Origin: Brucella pseudogrignonensis
GTDB taxonomy: Bacteria; Pseudomonadota; Alphaproteobacteria; Rhizobiales; Rhizobiaceae
Length of the DNA stretch: 64,000 nucleotides
Reading direction: 5' to 3'
Assembly: GCF_032190615.1 (NCBI RefSeq)
Contig: NZ_JAVLAT010000001.1
Coordinates: 1,930,501 to 1,994,500, forward strand
Part shown: positions 52,117-62,133 of the stretch, in pieces
Layout of the letters: each line of letters begins with the position of its first letter
Numbering within the stretch: the stretch's first letter is position 1
The notes under the pieces: generated by a model
What the model was told of the DNA's origin: nothing
The model's database searches: none
What the model saw: the letters and a program-made list of their open reading frames with translations, nothing else
Made by a program: the position numbers and the translations under genes

Positions 52117-53513
52117 TGGGCCGCTTCTCTGCGCTGATGCGGACAACTGCCGCTCGTCTGTCGACGCTCTATCTGCTGCTGTTTGCTGTGGGGGCGGTTG
52201 CTTTGGTCTTCTACATGACCAATTTGTCCGCATCGATCATCAATAGCCAGACGCAGGAAGCGCTGGGCGAGGAAGTTGCCAGTATCGGCAAAGCCTATTC
52301 GCGTGGCGGCATACCTCAGCTTGTGCGGACCATTGACTATCGTTCGCGTCAGCCGGGCGCTTATCTTTATCTGGTTGCGGATCAGTCAGGGCGTATCCTT
52401 TCCGGCAATGTTGAAGGTGTAGAACCGGGCGTCCTGGACACCGACGGCATCGTTGAACGGGCGTTTAAATATCGTCGCTATGGCGAGCAGGGCACCGAAA
52501 CGGAACACCGCGCGATTGCCGTGGTGATCGCGTTGCCAAATGGCATGCGCTTGCTGGTGGGCCGTGACCTTGGTGAGCCGGAACGCTTCCGTGATCTTGT
52601 CAGAAGCTCGCTGATGCTGGCACTCGGCATTATGGGTGTTGGTGCGCTGCTGATCTGGTTCTTTGTTGGCCGTCGCGCGCTGAAGCGTATTGATGATATG
52701 TCGCGAGCGTCACAGCGCATTATGGATGGTGATCTGACGGGCCGGTTGCCAGTCAATGGTTCCGGCGATGAGTTTGACCGTTTGTCTGGTAATCTTAACG
52801 TTATGCTTGGGCGTATCCTTGAACTCAATGAAGGCCTGAAGCAGGTTTCCGACAATATCGCGCATGACCTCAAAACGCCGTTGACGCGCTTGCGCAACCG
52901 TGCGGAGGAAGCTCTTTCCGGCAAGAAGGCCGGACCAGAATATCGGGCTGCACTGGAAGATATTATTGGAGAGTCTGACCAGCTGATCCGTACTTTCAAC
53001 GCGATATTGATGATTTCTCGGCTAGAGGCTGGTTATTCATCAGAAAATCTCGATGACATGTCGGTCGCTCCAATCGTCAGCGATGTGGCCGAAATGTATG
53101 AGCCGGTCGCAGAAGATGCAGGTGCTCAGCTGATACTGGGTGCGCTTGATGATGTGCCGCTGCCCATCAATCGTGAGCTCGTGGGTCAGACGGTTTCCAA
53201 TCTCGTAGACAATGCCATTAAATATGCGCTGAGCAGTGAAAATTCTGCCACCGTAACGCTCTCGATGGAACGCGATCCGCAATGGCTGCGCATTGTTGTC
53301 GCCGATAATGGTCCGGGTATCCCGGAGGAGAAACGTGAACAGGCGACTGAGCGTTTTGTGCGTCTTGAAGAAAGCCGTACACAGCCGGGATCAGGACTTG
53401 GTTTAAGTCTTGCCAAGGCAGTGATGAAATTGCACGGTGGCGCTCTGCGTCTTGAAGATAATGGGCCGGGCCTGCGCGCCGTATTAGAGTTCCCTTTGCC
53501 GAAAGACGCCTAA
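52116..53513 (+). CDS. sensor histidine kinase linked to degP
   Basis: 465-residue kinase. TM1 is near 13-35 (STLYLLLFAVGAVALVFYM). A periplasmic domain of about 130 residues follows, then TM2 (SSLMLALGIMGVGALLIWFFVG), HAMP (RASQRIMDGDLTGRLPV), HisKA with DNIAHDLKTPLTRLRNRAEEAL, and an ATPase with NLVDNAIKYALSS, DNGPGIPEE and GSGLGLSLAKAV. Coupled to the preceding regulator. The position between degP and glnE is conserved in rhizobia, as I recall. Confidence 0.92.
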   Translation: MGRFSALMRTTAARLSTLYLLLFAVGAVALVFYMTNLSASIINSQTQEALGEEVASIGKAYSRGGIPQLVRTIDYRSRQPGAYLYLVADQSGRILSGNVEGVEPGVLDTDGIVERAFKYRRYGEQGTETEHRAIAVVIALPNGMRLLVGRDLGEPERFRDLVRSSLMLALGIMGVGALLIWFFVGRRALKRIDDMSRASQRIMDGDLTGRLPVNGSGDEFDRLSGNLNVMLGRILELNEGLKQVSDNIAHDLKTPLTRLRNRAEEALSGKKAGPEYRAALEDIIGESDQLIRTFNAILMISRLEAGYSSENLDDMSVAPIVSDVAEMYEPVAEDAGAQLILGALDDVPLPINRELVGQTVSNLVDNAIKYALSSENSATVTLSMERDPQWLRIVVADNGPGIPEEKREQATERFVRLEESRTQPGSGLGLSLAKAVMKLHGGALRLEDNGPGLRAVLEFPLPKDA

Positions 53514-53538
53514 ATTTACATTGAATGCTGAGGGTATC

Positions 53539-56478
53539 ATGGCAGCTGGCGACACAAAGGCACTCTTTTTTGACCGTAACCTTTGTGCGCTGTCGCCGCT
53601 TGACCCCGAAAAAGCACGTGGCTATCTGGTTGATCTGTCAGAGCGGGCGCAGAGTGACCAACTGAGCCAGGTTGTCGAGCTTTTGCGCAATGGCAAAGCG
53701 CAGAGCTTTCTCGGAGCAGTGCTCGATCTTTCACCCTTTATTCGCGAGTCATTGATCCGCCACCCAGGCATCCTTGCTAGGATAGCATCCAACCCGCCTG
53801 AAGCCGCGCTTAAAGACATTCTTGTTGAGATTTCCAATTCCGGCACAGAAGAAGGTGTTACCGAAGCTGCTCTGATGACCAACCTGCGGCAGCGCAAGCG
53901 CGAGGCGCACGTGCTCATTGCCCTTTGCGATCTGGCGCAGATATTCAACACGGAAGCAACAACCGGCTGGCTAACGAACCTTGCAGAAGCTTGTACCGGA
54001 GCTGCAATCCGCTATCTGCTTCGTGAAGCAGATAGCGCTGACAAGATCAAACTTGTGGACCGCAACGATCCTGAAAAGGGTAGCGGCTGGATTGTGCTAG
54101 GCATGGGCAAGTTTGGTGCCCGCGAGCTGAATTATTCATCTGACATTGATCTGATTGTTTTCATCGATTCCGAGCGTCCAGCGATCATTGATCCCTATGA
54201 ATGTGTTGATACGTTCTCTCGCATGACGCGGCGCCTCGTGCGCATTTTGCAAGATCGTACAGCGGATGGCTATGTCTTCCGCGTTGATCTGCGGTTGCGC
54301 CCTGATCCGGGATCGACGCCGCTTGCAATTCCAGTGGGCGCGGCCCTTCATTATTATGAAGGGCGCGGCCAGAACTGGGAACGGGCTGCGATGATCAAGG
54401 CGCGCCCCGTGGCGGGTGATCGTGAATCTGGCCTGCAATTTTTGGCAGAACTCGCCCCCTATGTCTGGCGTAAATATCTTGATTATGCGGCGATTGCGGA
54501 TGTGCATTCGATCAAGCGGCAGATACATGCGCACAAGGGCCACGGCGATATTGCCGTACGCGGACATAATGTGAAGCTCGGGCGTGGCGGTATTCGCGAG
54601 ATCGAGTTTTTCGTGCAGACGCAGCAGTTGATCGCGGGTGGTCGCTTTCCTGAATTGCGCGGCAATCAGACTGTCCCTATGCTCGGAAGGCTTGCTGAAT
54701 GTGGCTGGATTACCGAAAAAGCACGAGATGCACTTGGCAAGGAATATTATTTCCTGCGCGATGTAGAACACCGCATCCAGATGATTGCCGATGAGCAAAC
54801 GCATATTCTGCCGGAAGATGATGAAGGCTTTGCCCGTGTCGCGCATATGATGGGTTATAGCGATCCGGCAGAGTTTTCCGATGTATTCCTGTCAGCGCTC
54901 AAGATCGTTGAAAAGCACTATGCTGCACTTTTTGAGCAGGCGCCCGAACTCGGGTCATCGAGCGGCAATCTTGTTTTCACCGGCGATGTTGATGATCCGG
55001 GCACGTTGGAAACGCTCGCCTCCATGGGGTATGATAGGCCCAGTGATATTTGCCGTGTTATCCGCACCTGGCATTTTGGCCGCTATCGTGCCACGCAATC
55101 CGCCGAAGCACGTGAGCGTCTCACCGAGCTGACGCCTGCCCTGTTGCAAGCTTTTGCTGCAACCAAACGCGCAGACGAGTCGCTCCTGCGTTTTGATGGA
55201 TTCTTGCAAGGCCTGCCTTCCGGCATTCAGCTTTTCAGCCTGCTTCAATCCAATCCACGTCTTCTCAATCTGATCGTGGTGATTATGAGTGCGGCCCCGC
55301 GACTAGCCGAGATCATCACCCGCAATCCGCATGTTTTTGACGGCCTGCTTGATCCCGCAATTTTCTCGGAAATGCCAACACGCAATTATCTCGAAGAGCG
55401 GCTACGCGCATTTTTGGGATCGGCAAGCGATTACGAGGAAGTTCTCGACCGCCTGCGCATTTTCGCTGCCGAACATCGTTTTCTGATCGGTATTCGCTTG
55501 CTAACCAGTGCCATCGATGGCGTGCGGGCAGGGAGGGCTTTTTCTGATCTCGCCGAGCTGATGATCAGTAAGGCTTTTGAAGCCGTTGAAAGCGAATTGC
55601 AGCGCCGTCACGGAAAGGTCAAGGGCGCGAAGGTTGCTTTGCTTGCCATGGGCAAACTTGGTAGCAGTGAGCTGACTGCCGGATCAGACGTTGACCTCAT
55701 CCTGCTGTATGATCATGATCAGGATGCGGATTATTCTGATGGTGAAAAGCCGCTCGCTCCTTCACAATATTATATTCGTCTTACGCAGCGCCTGATTGCA
55801 GCCTTGTCGGCACCAACTGCGGAAGGTGTGCTTTATGAAGTTGATATGCGCTTACGTCCATCCGGCAATAAAGGCCCGGTTGCGACCCATATCGAATCCT
55901 TTGGAAAATATCAGCGCAGCGAAGCCTGGACGTGGGAGCATATGGCGCTGACGCGTGCGCGTCCTATCCATGGCGATGCGGACTTCAGTGACTTCATCCG
56001 GGAGGAGATTGATGAGGTCTTAGCGGGTAGGGGCGACACCCAAAAGATTGCCAAAGACGTGCGCGAAATGCGTGATCTGATCTACGAGGAAAAGCCGCCG
56101 CGTGACGACTGGGATTTCAAGCTGAAGCCTGGTGGAATTGTCGATTTGGAGTTCATCGCGCAGTTCGCGGTGCTGATCGGAAAGGTGTCAAAACACCCAC
56201 GTCCTTTGGCAACGGAGGACGTCCTGGCCGGTCTTGATTCTTCATTTGCTGATCCGAAGACAATCGATGATCTTGTACAAGCGCATCGCTTCTACACCAA
56301 TCTCAGTCAGACCATTCGACTTTGTCTGGGAAGCGACGCGACGCGCGAAGAATTCATTCCGGGCATGGTTGATCTTCTCTGCCGCGCCGCTGAATTGCCG
56401 GACATTAAGCGCGTCGAACACCATATCGGCGAGCTTGCCGCCAATGTTCGGGCGAGCTTCGACAAGCTTATTGGCTAA
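53539..56478 (+). CDS. glnE: glutamine synthetase adenylyltransferase/deadenylase GlnE
   Basis: 979-residue bifunctional enzyme that adenylylates and deadenylylates glutamine synthetase in nitrogen control. Two nucleotidyltransferase domains are clear: the first around GSGWIVLGMGKFGARELNYSSDIDLIVF (about 195-215), the second around LAMGKLGSSELTAGSDVDLILLYD (about 700-725). Each is followed by VDLRLRPDPGSTPL or VDMRLRPSGNKGPVATH. The ATG at 53539 has GAGGG upstream. A palindromic repeat starts one base after the stop codon's first base. Confidence 0.95.
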   Translation: MAAGDTKALFFDRNLCALSPLDPEKARGYLVDLSERAQSDQLSQVVELLRNGKAQSFLGAVLDLSPFIRESLIRHPGILARIASNPPEAALKDILVEISNSGTEEGVTEAALMTNLRQRKREAHVLIALCDLAQIFNTEATTGWLTNLAEACTGAAIRYLLREADSADKIKLVDRNDPEKGSGWIVLGMGKFGARELNYSSDIDLIVFIDSERPAIIDPYECVDTFSRMTRRLVRILQDRTADGYVFRVDLRLRPDPGSTPLAIPVGAALHYYEGRGQNWERAAMIKARPVAGDRESGLQFLAELAPYVWRKYLDYAAIADVHSIKRQIHAHKGHGDIAVRGHNVKLGRGGIREIEFFVQTQQLIAGGRFPELRGNQTVPMLGRLAECGWITEKARDALGKEYYFLRDVEHRIQMIADEQTHILPEDDEGFARVAHMMGYSDPAEFSDVFLSALKIVEKHYAALFEQAPELGSSSGNLVFTGDVDDPGTLETLASMGYDRPSDICRVIRTWHFGRYRATQSAEARERLTELTPALLQAFAATKRADESLLRFDGFLQGLPSGIQLFSLLQSNPRLLNLIVVIMSAAPRLAEIITRNPHVFDGLLDPAIFSEMPTRNYLEERLRAFLGSASDYEEVLDRLRIFAAEHRFLIGIRLLTSAIDGVRAGRAFSDLAELMISKAFEAVESELQRRHGKVKGAKVALLAMGKLGSSELTAGSDVDLILLYDHDQDADYSDGEKPLAPSQYYIRLTQRLIAALSAPTAEGVLYEVDMRLRPSGNKGPVATHIESFGKYQRSEAWTWEHMALTRARPIHGDADFSDFIREEIDEVLAGRGDTQKIAKDVREMRDLIYEEKPPRDDWDFKLKPGGIVDLEFIAQFAVLIGKVSKHPRPLATEDVLAGLDSSFADPKTIDDLVQAHRFYTNLSQTIRLCLGSDATREEFIPGMVDLLCRAAELPDIKRVEHHIGELAANVRASFDKLIG

Positions 56479-56527
56479 AGCATGTCGCGGAAAAGTGGGA
56501 GCCGGTTTTCCGATAACGACATGCTCT
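56477..56527. repeat. rhizobial palindromic repeat between glnE and the PleC-like gene
   Basis: About 51 bases with the arms GCATGTCG and CGACATGC closing the core CGGAAAAGTGGGAGCCGG and TTTTCCGATAA. It fills the whole gap between convergent stops and could act as a two-way transcription barrier. Same family as the repeats at 15434 and 34550. Confidence 0.82.
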
Positions 56528-56529
56528 AA

Positions 56530-58884
56530 TCAGGCAGCGTGAATCGCTGTGCCGGGAATGGTTGCTGCCCATTGCTTGCGGTCTGGAATGCAGACTGCAA
56601 CGACTGTGCCAACCCCCTCGGTTGAGCGAATACGCAGCCAGCCGCCATGCAGTTCTGCGAGCGAACGAGTAATCGCAAGGCCAAGACCCGAGCCACTATG
56701 TGTCTTGGTGAACTGGTTTTCCACCTGCTCGAATGGCTGGCCGATTTTCTTTAGCGCTGACTTTGGAATGCCAACGCCGGTATCCTGAATGGTCATAAAC
56801 AGAGCCGAACCAGTCTTGCGGGCGCGCACAGTGATATGCCCGTTATGCGAAGTGAACTTCACCGCATTGGACAGAAGATTGATCAGCACCTGCTTAACCG
56901 CACGGCGGTCGGCATTGAGCTGCATGGCATCTTCAATCCGCGTTTCGACAGTTATATTCTTCTCATCAGCCTGTAGCGAGATCATCCGCACGGTTTCATT
57001 GATGAGCGGGCAGAGATCAATTTCTTCGCGATCAAGTGAAAAGTGACCGGCTTCGATCTTCGACATATCGAGAATGTCATTGATAACGTTGAGCAGGAAG
57101 TTACCGCTGGTGTGGATGTCGTTGATGTATTCCTCATAGCGATCTGAACCGAGTGGGCCGAATGTGCCAGCCTGAATCATTTCCGAGAAGCCGATGATCG
57201 CATTGAGCGGTGTGCGCAGCTCATGAGACATGTTGGCGAGGAATTCAGACTTCGAACGGTTTGCAGCCTCGGCGCGCTCTTTCTCCTGACCATATTTGCG
57301 CGCGAGTTCTGATAGCTCACGCACACGGTCACGCTCGCCTTTACGCGCAATCGACAGATCGTGAATGGTAGCCATCAGGCGTCGTTCGCTATCCACCAGA
57401 CGCTCCTGATGCTGCTTGATCTGCGTAATGTCTGTCGCAATCGAAACGAGGCCACCGTCTTGCGTGCGGCGTTCGTTAACCTGCAGCCAGCGACCATCGC
57501 TCAGCTGACGCTCAAAGGTCTGACCGCCTGCGCGGTTATGCTCATTCGCCATCCGGCGCTCAAAGCTAAACGGGCGGGTATGCGCGTCCACTTCATTGCG
57601 GGGCACGCCGGGCTTCAGCGTCCAGACTGGCAGACCAGCATATTCGCTGAATTTGGAGTTCGCCATGACCAAACGATTATTGGCATCCCAGAGCACGAAA
57701 GCTTCAGAGATGTTTTCGATGGCTTCGCGGATACGCATATCGGCTTCTGCCGTCTGCTGTGCGAAGCGATGTTGTTCGCTGACGTCAAACGCAATGCCGA
57801 CAAGATGGAGTTCGTTCTCTGCAGCAATCTCAGCACGAACCCGCATCCAGACCCATGAGCCGTCGGCGTGGCGCATTCGGAAAACGCGATCTACGTGGGA
57901 GATGTCACCAGCCGCTGCTTGTTCAGCAATCGAGTAAAGATCGCCGTCTTCGGGGTTGATGATTGCCGACACGTCGCCAAAAGCGAGAACTGCATCCTGC
58001 GCTTCATAGCCGAGCATTTCATACATGGAGCGCGACCAATAAATGCGTCCGCGTGCCATATCCCAGTCCCACAGACCGCCACGACCACGCGCGAGTGCCA
58101 TATCGATTCGGCGCTGAATTTGGCCGGAAAGATCATCTGCTTCACGCGCCCGCGCAGCCTGACTGAAATAGGCGTAGAGAATGGCAAACATCACGCCGGT
58201 GGTGCCGGCAAACAGTGTCACGTTGAGAGAAACCGCACGCTTCCATTCGGCAAATATCGTGCTTTCAGGTTCTGCTGCAATAATCGCATAGGGAACTGTA
58301 ATCGGCTTTGAAACCGTACCGAAAGCAACTTCGCCATTCATTACGATTGTGAGCACGCCTGCACGCTCTGCAAACATGAAGAGCGGTTGAATGTCGCTGA
58401 AGACATCATCGGCGCGCTTACCAACAATATCTGTTGCAGGACCGGATGCGGTGACAATGACGGAATCGTCATTGACCAGAGCGACTGTCATTCCGCTGGA
58501 TGAAAGCCCGCGCGAACGAAACTCTGCAATCGTATTATCAAGATCTTTGGGCGACATTTGCGCGCCAGCCTGTGTGCCATTGGCCGCGCGCTCAATCATT
58601 TGCGCGAGATTAGCCGTCGCAGCAGACAGAGCAGCTTTGTGCTGTAATTCAATGTCCTCGCGCCATGATAGCATTGAGAAAACACGCGCCACACCGAGTA
58701 TGACGAGAAAAACGATAATAAGGGCAGGAACAAGACGGCGCAGTGCGGGCTCCACGGCAATAAATTTTCCATAAGCAGGGCCTGCGAGAAGCTTGGCATG
58801 ACCTGACAACCTGCCTTTCTTTCGCTTACCGCCGGAGGCGCGCTTGCTCTCCGCCGTCGCGCTATACGCGTCGGTGCTCGCCAT
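56530..58884 (-). CDS. pleC: PAS-domain sensor histidine kinase, PleC-like
   Basis: 784-residue kinase. A basic N-terminus precedes TM1 ([17 protein letters not shown], about residues 55-75) and a periplasmic region. TM2 is near 225-245 ([19 protein letters not shown]). Two PAS domains follow ([15 protein letters not shown] and [16 protein letters not shown]). HisKA has [20 protein letters not shown] (histidine near 553), and the ATPase has [17 protein letters not shown] and [14 protein letters not shown]. Architecture and the position beside glnE fit PleC, the kinase/phosphatase of DivK and PleD in rhizobia. A Brucella-specific relative such as PdhS remains possible. Confidence 0.8.
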   Translation of the reverse strand: MASTDAYSATAESKRASGGKRKKGRLSGHAKLLAGPAYGKFIAVEPALRRLVPALIIVFLVILGVARVFSMLSWREDIELQHKAALSAATANLAQMIERAANGTQAGAQMSPKDLDNTIAEFRSRGLSSSGMTVALVNDDSVIVTASGPATDIVGKRADDVFSDIQPLFMFAERAGVLTIVMNGEVAFGTVSKPITVPYAIIAAEPESTIFAEWKRAVSLNVTLFAGTTGVMFAILYAYFSQAARAREADDLSGQIQRRIDMALARGRGGLWDWDMARGRIYWSRSMYEMLGYEAQDAVLAFGDVSAIINPEDGDLYSIAEQAAAGDISHVDRVFRMRHADGSWVWMRVRAEIAAENELHLVGIAFDVSEQHRFAQQTAEADMRIREAIENISEAFVLWDANNRLVMANSKFSEYAGLPVWTLKPGVPRNEVDAHTRPFSFERRMANEHNRAGGQTFERQLSDGRWLQVNERRTQDGGLVSIATDITQIKQHQERLVDSERRLMATIHDLSIARKGERDRVRELSELARKYGQEKERAEAANRSKSEFLANMSHELRTPLNAIIGFSEMIQAGTFGPLGSDRYEEYINDIHTSGNFLLNVINDILDMSKIEAGHFSLDREEIDLCPLINETVRMISLQADEKNITVETRIEDAMQLNADRRAVKQVLINLLSNAVKFTSHNGHITVRARKTGSALFMTIQDTGVGIPKSALKKIGQPFEQVENQFTKTHSGSGLGLAITRSLAELHGGWLRIRSTEGVGTVVAVCIPDRKQWAATIPGTAIHAA

Positions 58885-59279
58885 TTTATGGCCCCTCTGG
58901 TGTATCAAAACAGTTCTAGAAATGCGCAAGACGCGCCGTCCGCCCGGAACTGTACAAAAACAAAATCTCTGCTCGAAATGTTTCGGAACCCACTATTCCC
59001 GAACGCTTCTAATGAATCAAAAGTGATTCGCGCTGTCCAGTGAATTCGTTAACGAGGCGTAAAAAAGCGCATTACGGTGCATAGATTTCCTTTTTATCTC
59101 AGAGCGTTAAGTAGAATCATCTTTATAATTGACGTCGCTAACACTCTGAAAAGACTCATGAAAGCTGTCAATGTTTTCAGGATTTATGCGGTTATGCTTC
59201 AATACTACGAAGGACGCTAAACCTAACCACTTGCGTAGCTAAGTTTAGCGAATCATCAATCAGCTATCTGATTCGAAAA
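58885..59279. other. intergenic region upstream of the PleC-like gene
   Basis: 395 bases between the PleC-like start and the pepN stop. No ORF. It contains TTAA-N7-TAAA at 59049-59063, one base off the CtrA consensus TTAA-N7-TTAA, about 165 bases upstream of the kinase start. I see no strong terminator for pepN. Confidence 0.5.
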
Positions 59280-61931
59280 TTAAGCCAGCGTTCGATCTAC
59301 GATGTCGCGCAGATCTGTTGAGAGCTTTTGCGTGCCGGAAATGCGAGCAAGAGCGGCGCGTGCATGTTCACGACGTGTGCCCTCCAGCGAACGCCATGAC
59401 CGCAAGGCCGTCAGAAGACGGGCCGCAAGCTGCGGGTTCTCAGGATCAATTGCCAGAACAATATCGGCAAAGAAATCATAAGCAGCGCCATCTTTGCGAT
59501 TAAATCCGGTTGGGTTGCTGGCTGAAAAAGCACCGATCAATGCACGCACGCGGTTTGGATTGTCGAACGAAAGCAGTTTGTCTTTTGTCAGTGTACGAAC
59601 GGCTTCAAGCGCTTTCTCACCCGGACGCGTTGCCTGCACGATAAACCACTTGTCCATGACCAGACCATCATTGCCGAAACGCTTCTCAAATGAGGCAAGC
59701 GCGTCGAGCGCTTCATGGCTGTCACCGAAGCGATGCACCAGCACGCTGAGTGCCGCGGCCCGGTCAGTCATGTTGTCACTATGCGCAAATTGCTGTGCTG
59801 CGCGTGCTGGGCTGTTTTCATGACGGCTGAGATAATCGAGCAGCACATTGCGCAGAGCTCGTTTGCCTGCCGATTGAGCATCAGGGGAGAAAGCACCGTC
59901 TTGTTGCAGGCCGGTATAAAGTGCCGCAAATTCCTTCGCGTAAGCCGTTCCGATTGCCGCAATCAAATAGTCGCGGCTTGCAAAGATAGCGTCTGGATCA
60001 ACATTTTCGCCCATTTCGCGCGCAATATCGCTTTCGGTGGGCAAGGTCAGGCATAGGGCGCGAAAGGCGGCATCAAGCGTTTCGTCCGAGGCGATGTTAC
60101 CGGCAAGCGCAATAATCGTCTCGTCCGTTTCAGGTGCATGTCCGCCACGAATGCGTTTTGCACCTTCAAGCAGCGCCTGTGTGAAAATGACGGTGAGCGC
60201 CTGCCAGCGCGCAACCGGGTCACTGTCATTGAGCGCGAGAAAGGCCCGATCTTCTGCCGTAAGCGGGGAGACCAGATTAATTGGCGCAGAGAAACCACGC
60301 AGCAGCGACGGGACAGGGCGTTCCTTAATGCCTTTGAAGATTATAGTTTCGGTTGCGCTATGCAGATGGATAACGCCGTCATGTACCTCGCCCCCTTCCA
60401 CAGACGAAGCTTCTATATCCTTGCCGTCAGAACCCAAAAGACCAAAGGCCACAGGGATATGCATTGGCTTCTTCACTGGCTGACCGGGAGTAGGGGCAAG
60501 TGATTGTGCGAAATTGATGGTGTAAGTTTCGTTTGCAGCATCAAAATCGAAACTTGTCTCAACCTTCGGCGTCCCTGACTGATCATACCAGAGCGCGAAC
60601 TGTGAAAAGTCCTGTCCTGAAACATCGGCAAAGACTTTGATAAAGTCTTCGATTGTCGCCGCATCGCCGTCGTGACGCTCGAAATAAAGATCCATGCCTT
60701 TGCGGAAAAGATCTGGCCCAATGATGGTGCGGATCATCCGCACCACTTCAGAGCCTTTTTCATAAACAGTTGCCGTGTAGAAGTTGTTGATCTCGCTATA
60801 TTCGCGCGGGCGCACAGGATGCGAGAGCGGACCGCTGTCTTCCGGAAACTGTTGCGCTTTGAGAATTTTTACCTCGGCAATGCGCTTCACAGGACGAGAA
60901 CGCTCATCCGCCGAAAACTCATGGTCACGATAAACGGTCAGGCCTTCCTTAAGACAAAGCTGGAACCAGTCGCGGCAGGTGATGCGATTGCCGGTCCAGT
61001 TGTGGAAGTATTCATGCGCAATGACCGCTTCGATCCCTGCATAATCGACGTCCGTCGCGGTTTCGGGATCGGCCAGCACATATTTGTCGTTAAAGACATT
61101 CAGGCCCTTGTTTTCCATGGCACCCATATTGAAATCGGAAACCGCAACGATATTGAAAACATCCAGATCGTATTCGCGACCGAACTTCTCCTCATCCCAG
61201 CGCATCGAACGTTTCAGTGCATCCATGGCATAGAGGGCGCGTTCTTTTTTTCCATGCTCAACATAGATAGCGAGATCGACCACGCGGCCGGACTGTGTCG
61301 TGAAATTGTCAGTCACCACATCAAGCGAGCCTGCAACGAGCGCGAACAGATAGGACGGCTTTGGATGCGGGTCATGCCAAATTGCAAAATGCCTATCAGG
61401 ATTGTCTGAAACCACGCCTTGCTCAACAGGATTGCCGTTTGCCAGCAATATTGGTGCTGCTGCTTTTTCGGCGTTGAGCCTGACCGTATAGACGGAGAGC
61501 ACATCTGGGCGGTCGTAATAATAGGTAATACGCCGAAAGCCTTCAGCTTCGCATTGTGTGCAATAGACATTGCTTGAGCGATAAAGGCCTGAAAGCTGAC
61601 GATTGGTGGTCGGATTAACCTCTGTAACGATTTCCAGTGTAAAGCGTTCAGCCTCTGGCAGGTCCGTGATTTCCAGTTTGTCTGGTGTCACTGAGTAGCT
61701 GTTATTGCTGAGAGCCTCGCCATCAAGGCGAATGCTGACCAGCTTCAGTTCATCACCATCAAGGATAAGCGGCGTGCCTGCAATTGTTCCTTCGCGGCGC
61801 TCGACAACGAGTTGCGCACGGACAATGGTCTTTTTGGGCTCAAGCGTGAAGTCGAGTTTCGTTTCTGGAATAGCGTAAGGGGTTGGGCGATAATCTTCGA
61901 GGCGGAATGTCTGGCCGGTTTCAGTACGCAT
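59280..61931 (-). CDS. pepN: aminopeptidase N (M1 family)
   Basis: 883-residue zinc aminopeptidase. The exopeptidase motif is GAMENKGLNVF (about 268) and the zinc motif VIAHEYFHNWTGNRITC (about 300), with the third ligand in LKEGLTVYRDHEF. The long helical C-terminal domain (DUF3458-type) makes it the Escherichia coli PepN type. The ATG at 61931 (MRTETGQTFRLED) has AAGAAGAG upstream; the frame is open 8 codons further. Confidence 0.95.
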   Translation of the reverse strand: MRTETGQTFRLEDYRPTPYAIPETKLDFTLEPKKTIVRAQLVVERREGTIAGTPLILDGDELKLVSIRLDGEALSNNSYSVTPDKLEITDLPEAERFTLEIVTEVNPTTNRQLSGLYRSSNVYCTQCEAEGFRRITYYYDRPDVLSVYTVRLNAEKAAAPILLANGNPVEQGVVSDNPDRHFAIWHDPHPKPSYLFALVAGSLDVVTDNFTTQSGRVVDLAIYVEHGKKERALYAMDALKRSMRWDEEKFGREYDLDVFNIVAVSDFNMGAMENKGLNVFNDKYVLADPETATDVDYAGIEAVIAHEYFHNWTGNRITCRDWFQLCLKEGLTVYRDHEFSADERSRPVKRIAEVKILKAQQFPEDSGPLSHPVRPREYSEINNFYTATVYEKGSEVVRMIRTIIGPDLFRKGMDLYFERHDGDAATIEDFIKVFADVSGQDFSQFALWYDQSGTPKVETSFDFDAANETYTINFAQSLAPTPGQPVKKPMHIPVAFGLLGSDGKDIEASSVEGGEVHDGVIHLHSATETIIFKGIKERPVPSLLRGFSAPINLVSPLTAEDRAFLALNDSDPVARWQALTVIFTQALLEGAKRIRGGHAPETDETIIALAGNIASDETLDAAFRALCLTLPTESDIAREMGENVDPDAIFASRDYLIAAIGTAYAKEFAALYTGLQQDGAFSPDAQSAGKRALRNVLLDYLSRHENSPARAAQQFAHSDNMTDRAAALSVLVHRFGDSHEALDALASFEKRFGNDGLVMDKWFIVQATRPGEKALEAVRTLTKDKLLSFDNPNRVRALIGAFSASNPTGFNRKDGAAYDFFADIVLAIDPENPQLAARLLTALRSWRSLEGTRREHARAALARISGTQKLSTDLRDIVDRTLA

Positions 61932-62133
61932 TGCGAAACTCTTCTTTGTGATCACTCTGATGCACGAGTCGTATCCGGCTTTTTAGCAAACGACAAGAAA
62001 TCCAAATTTGCTGAGCATTTTTTATGAGCAACATACTTTGCACGCTGGCACTTTATAGCGAACAAGCCTAAGGGTTAAATGTTGAAGTTCATATCCCGCC
62101 TAGTCTCCCATCCCCCGTTTAAGGAATTGCGTT

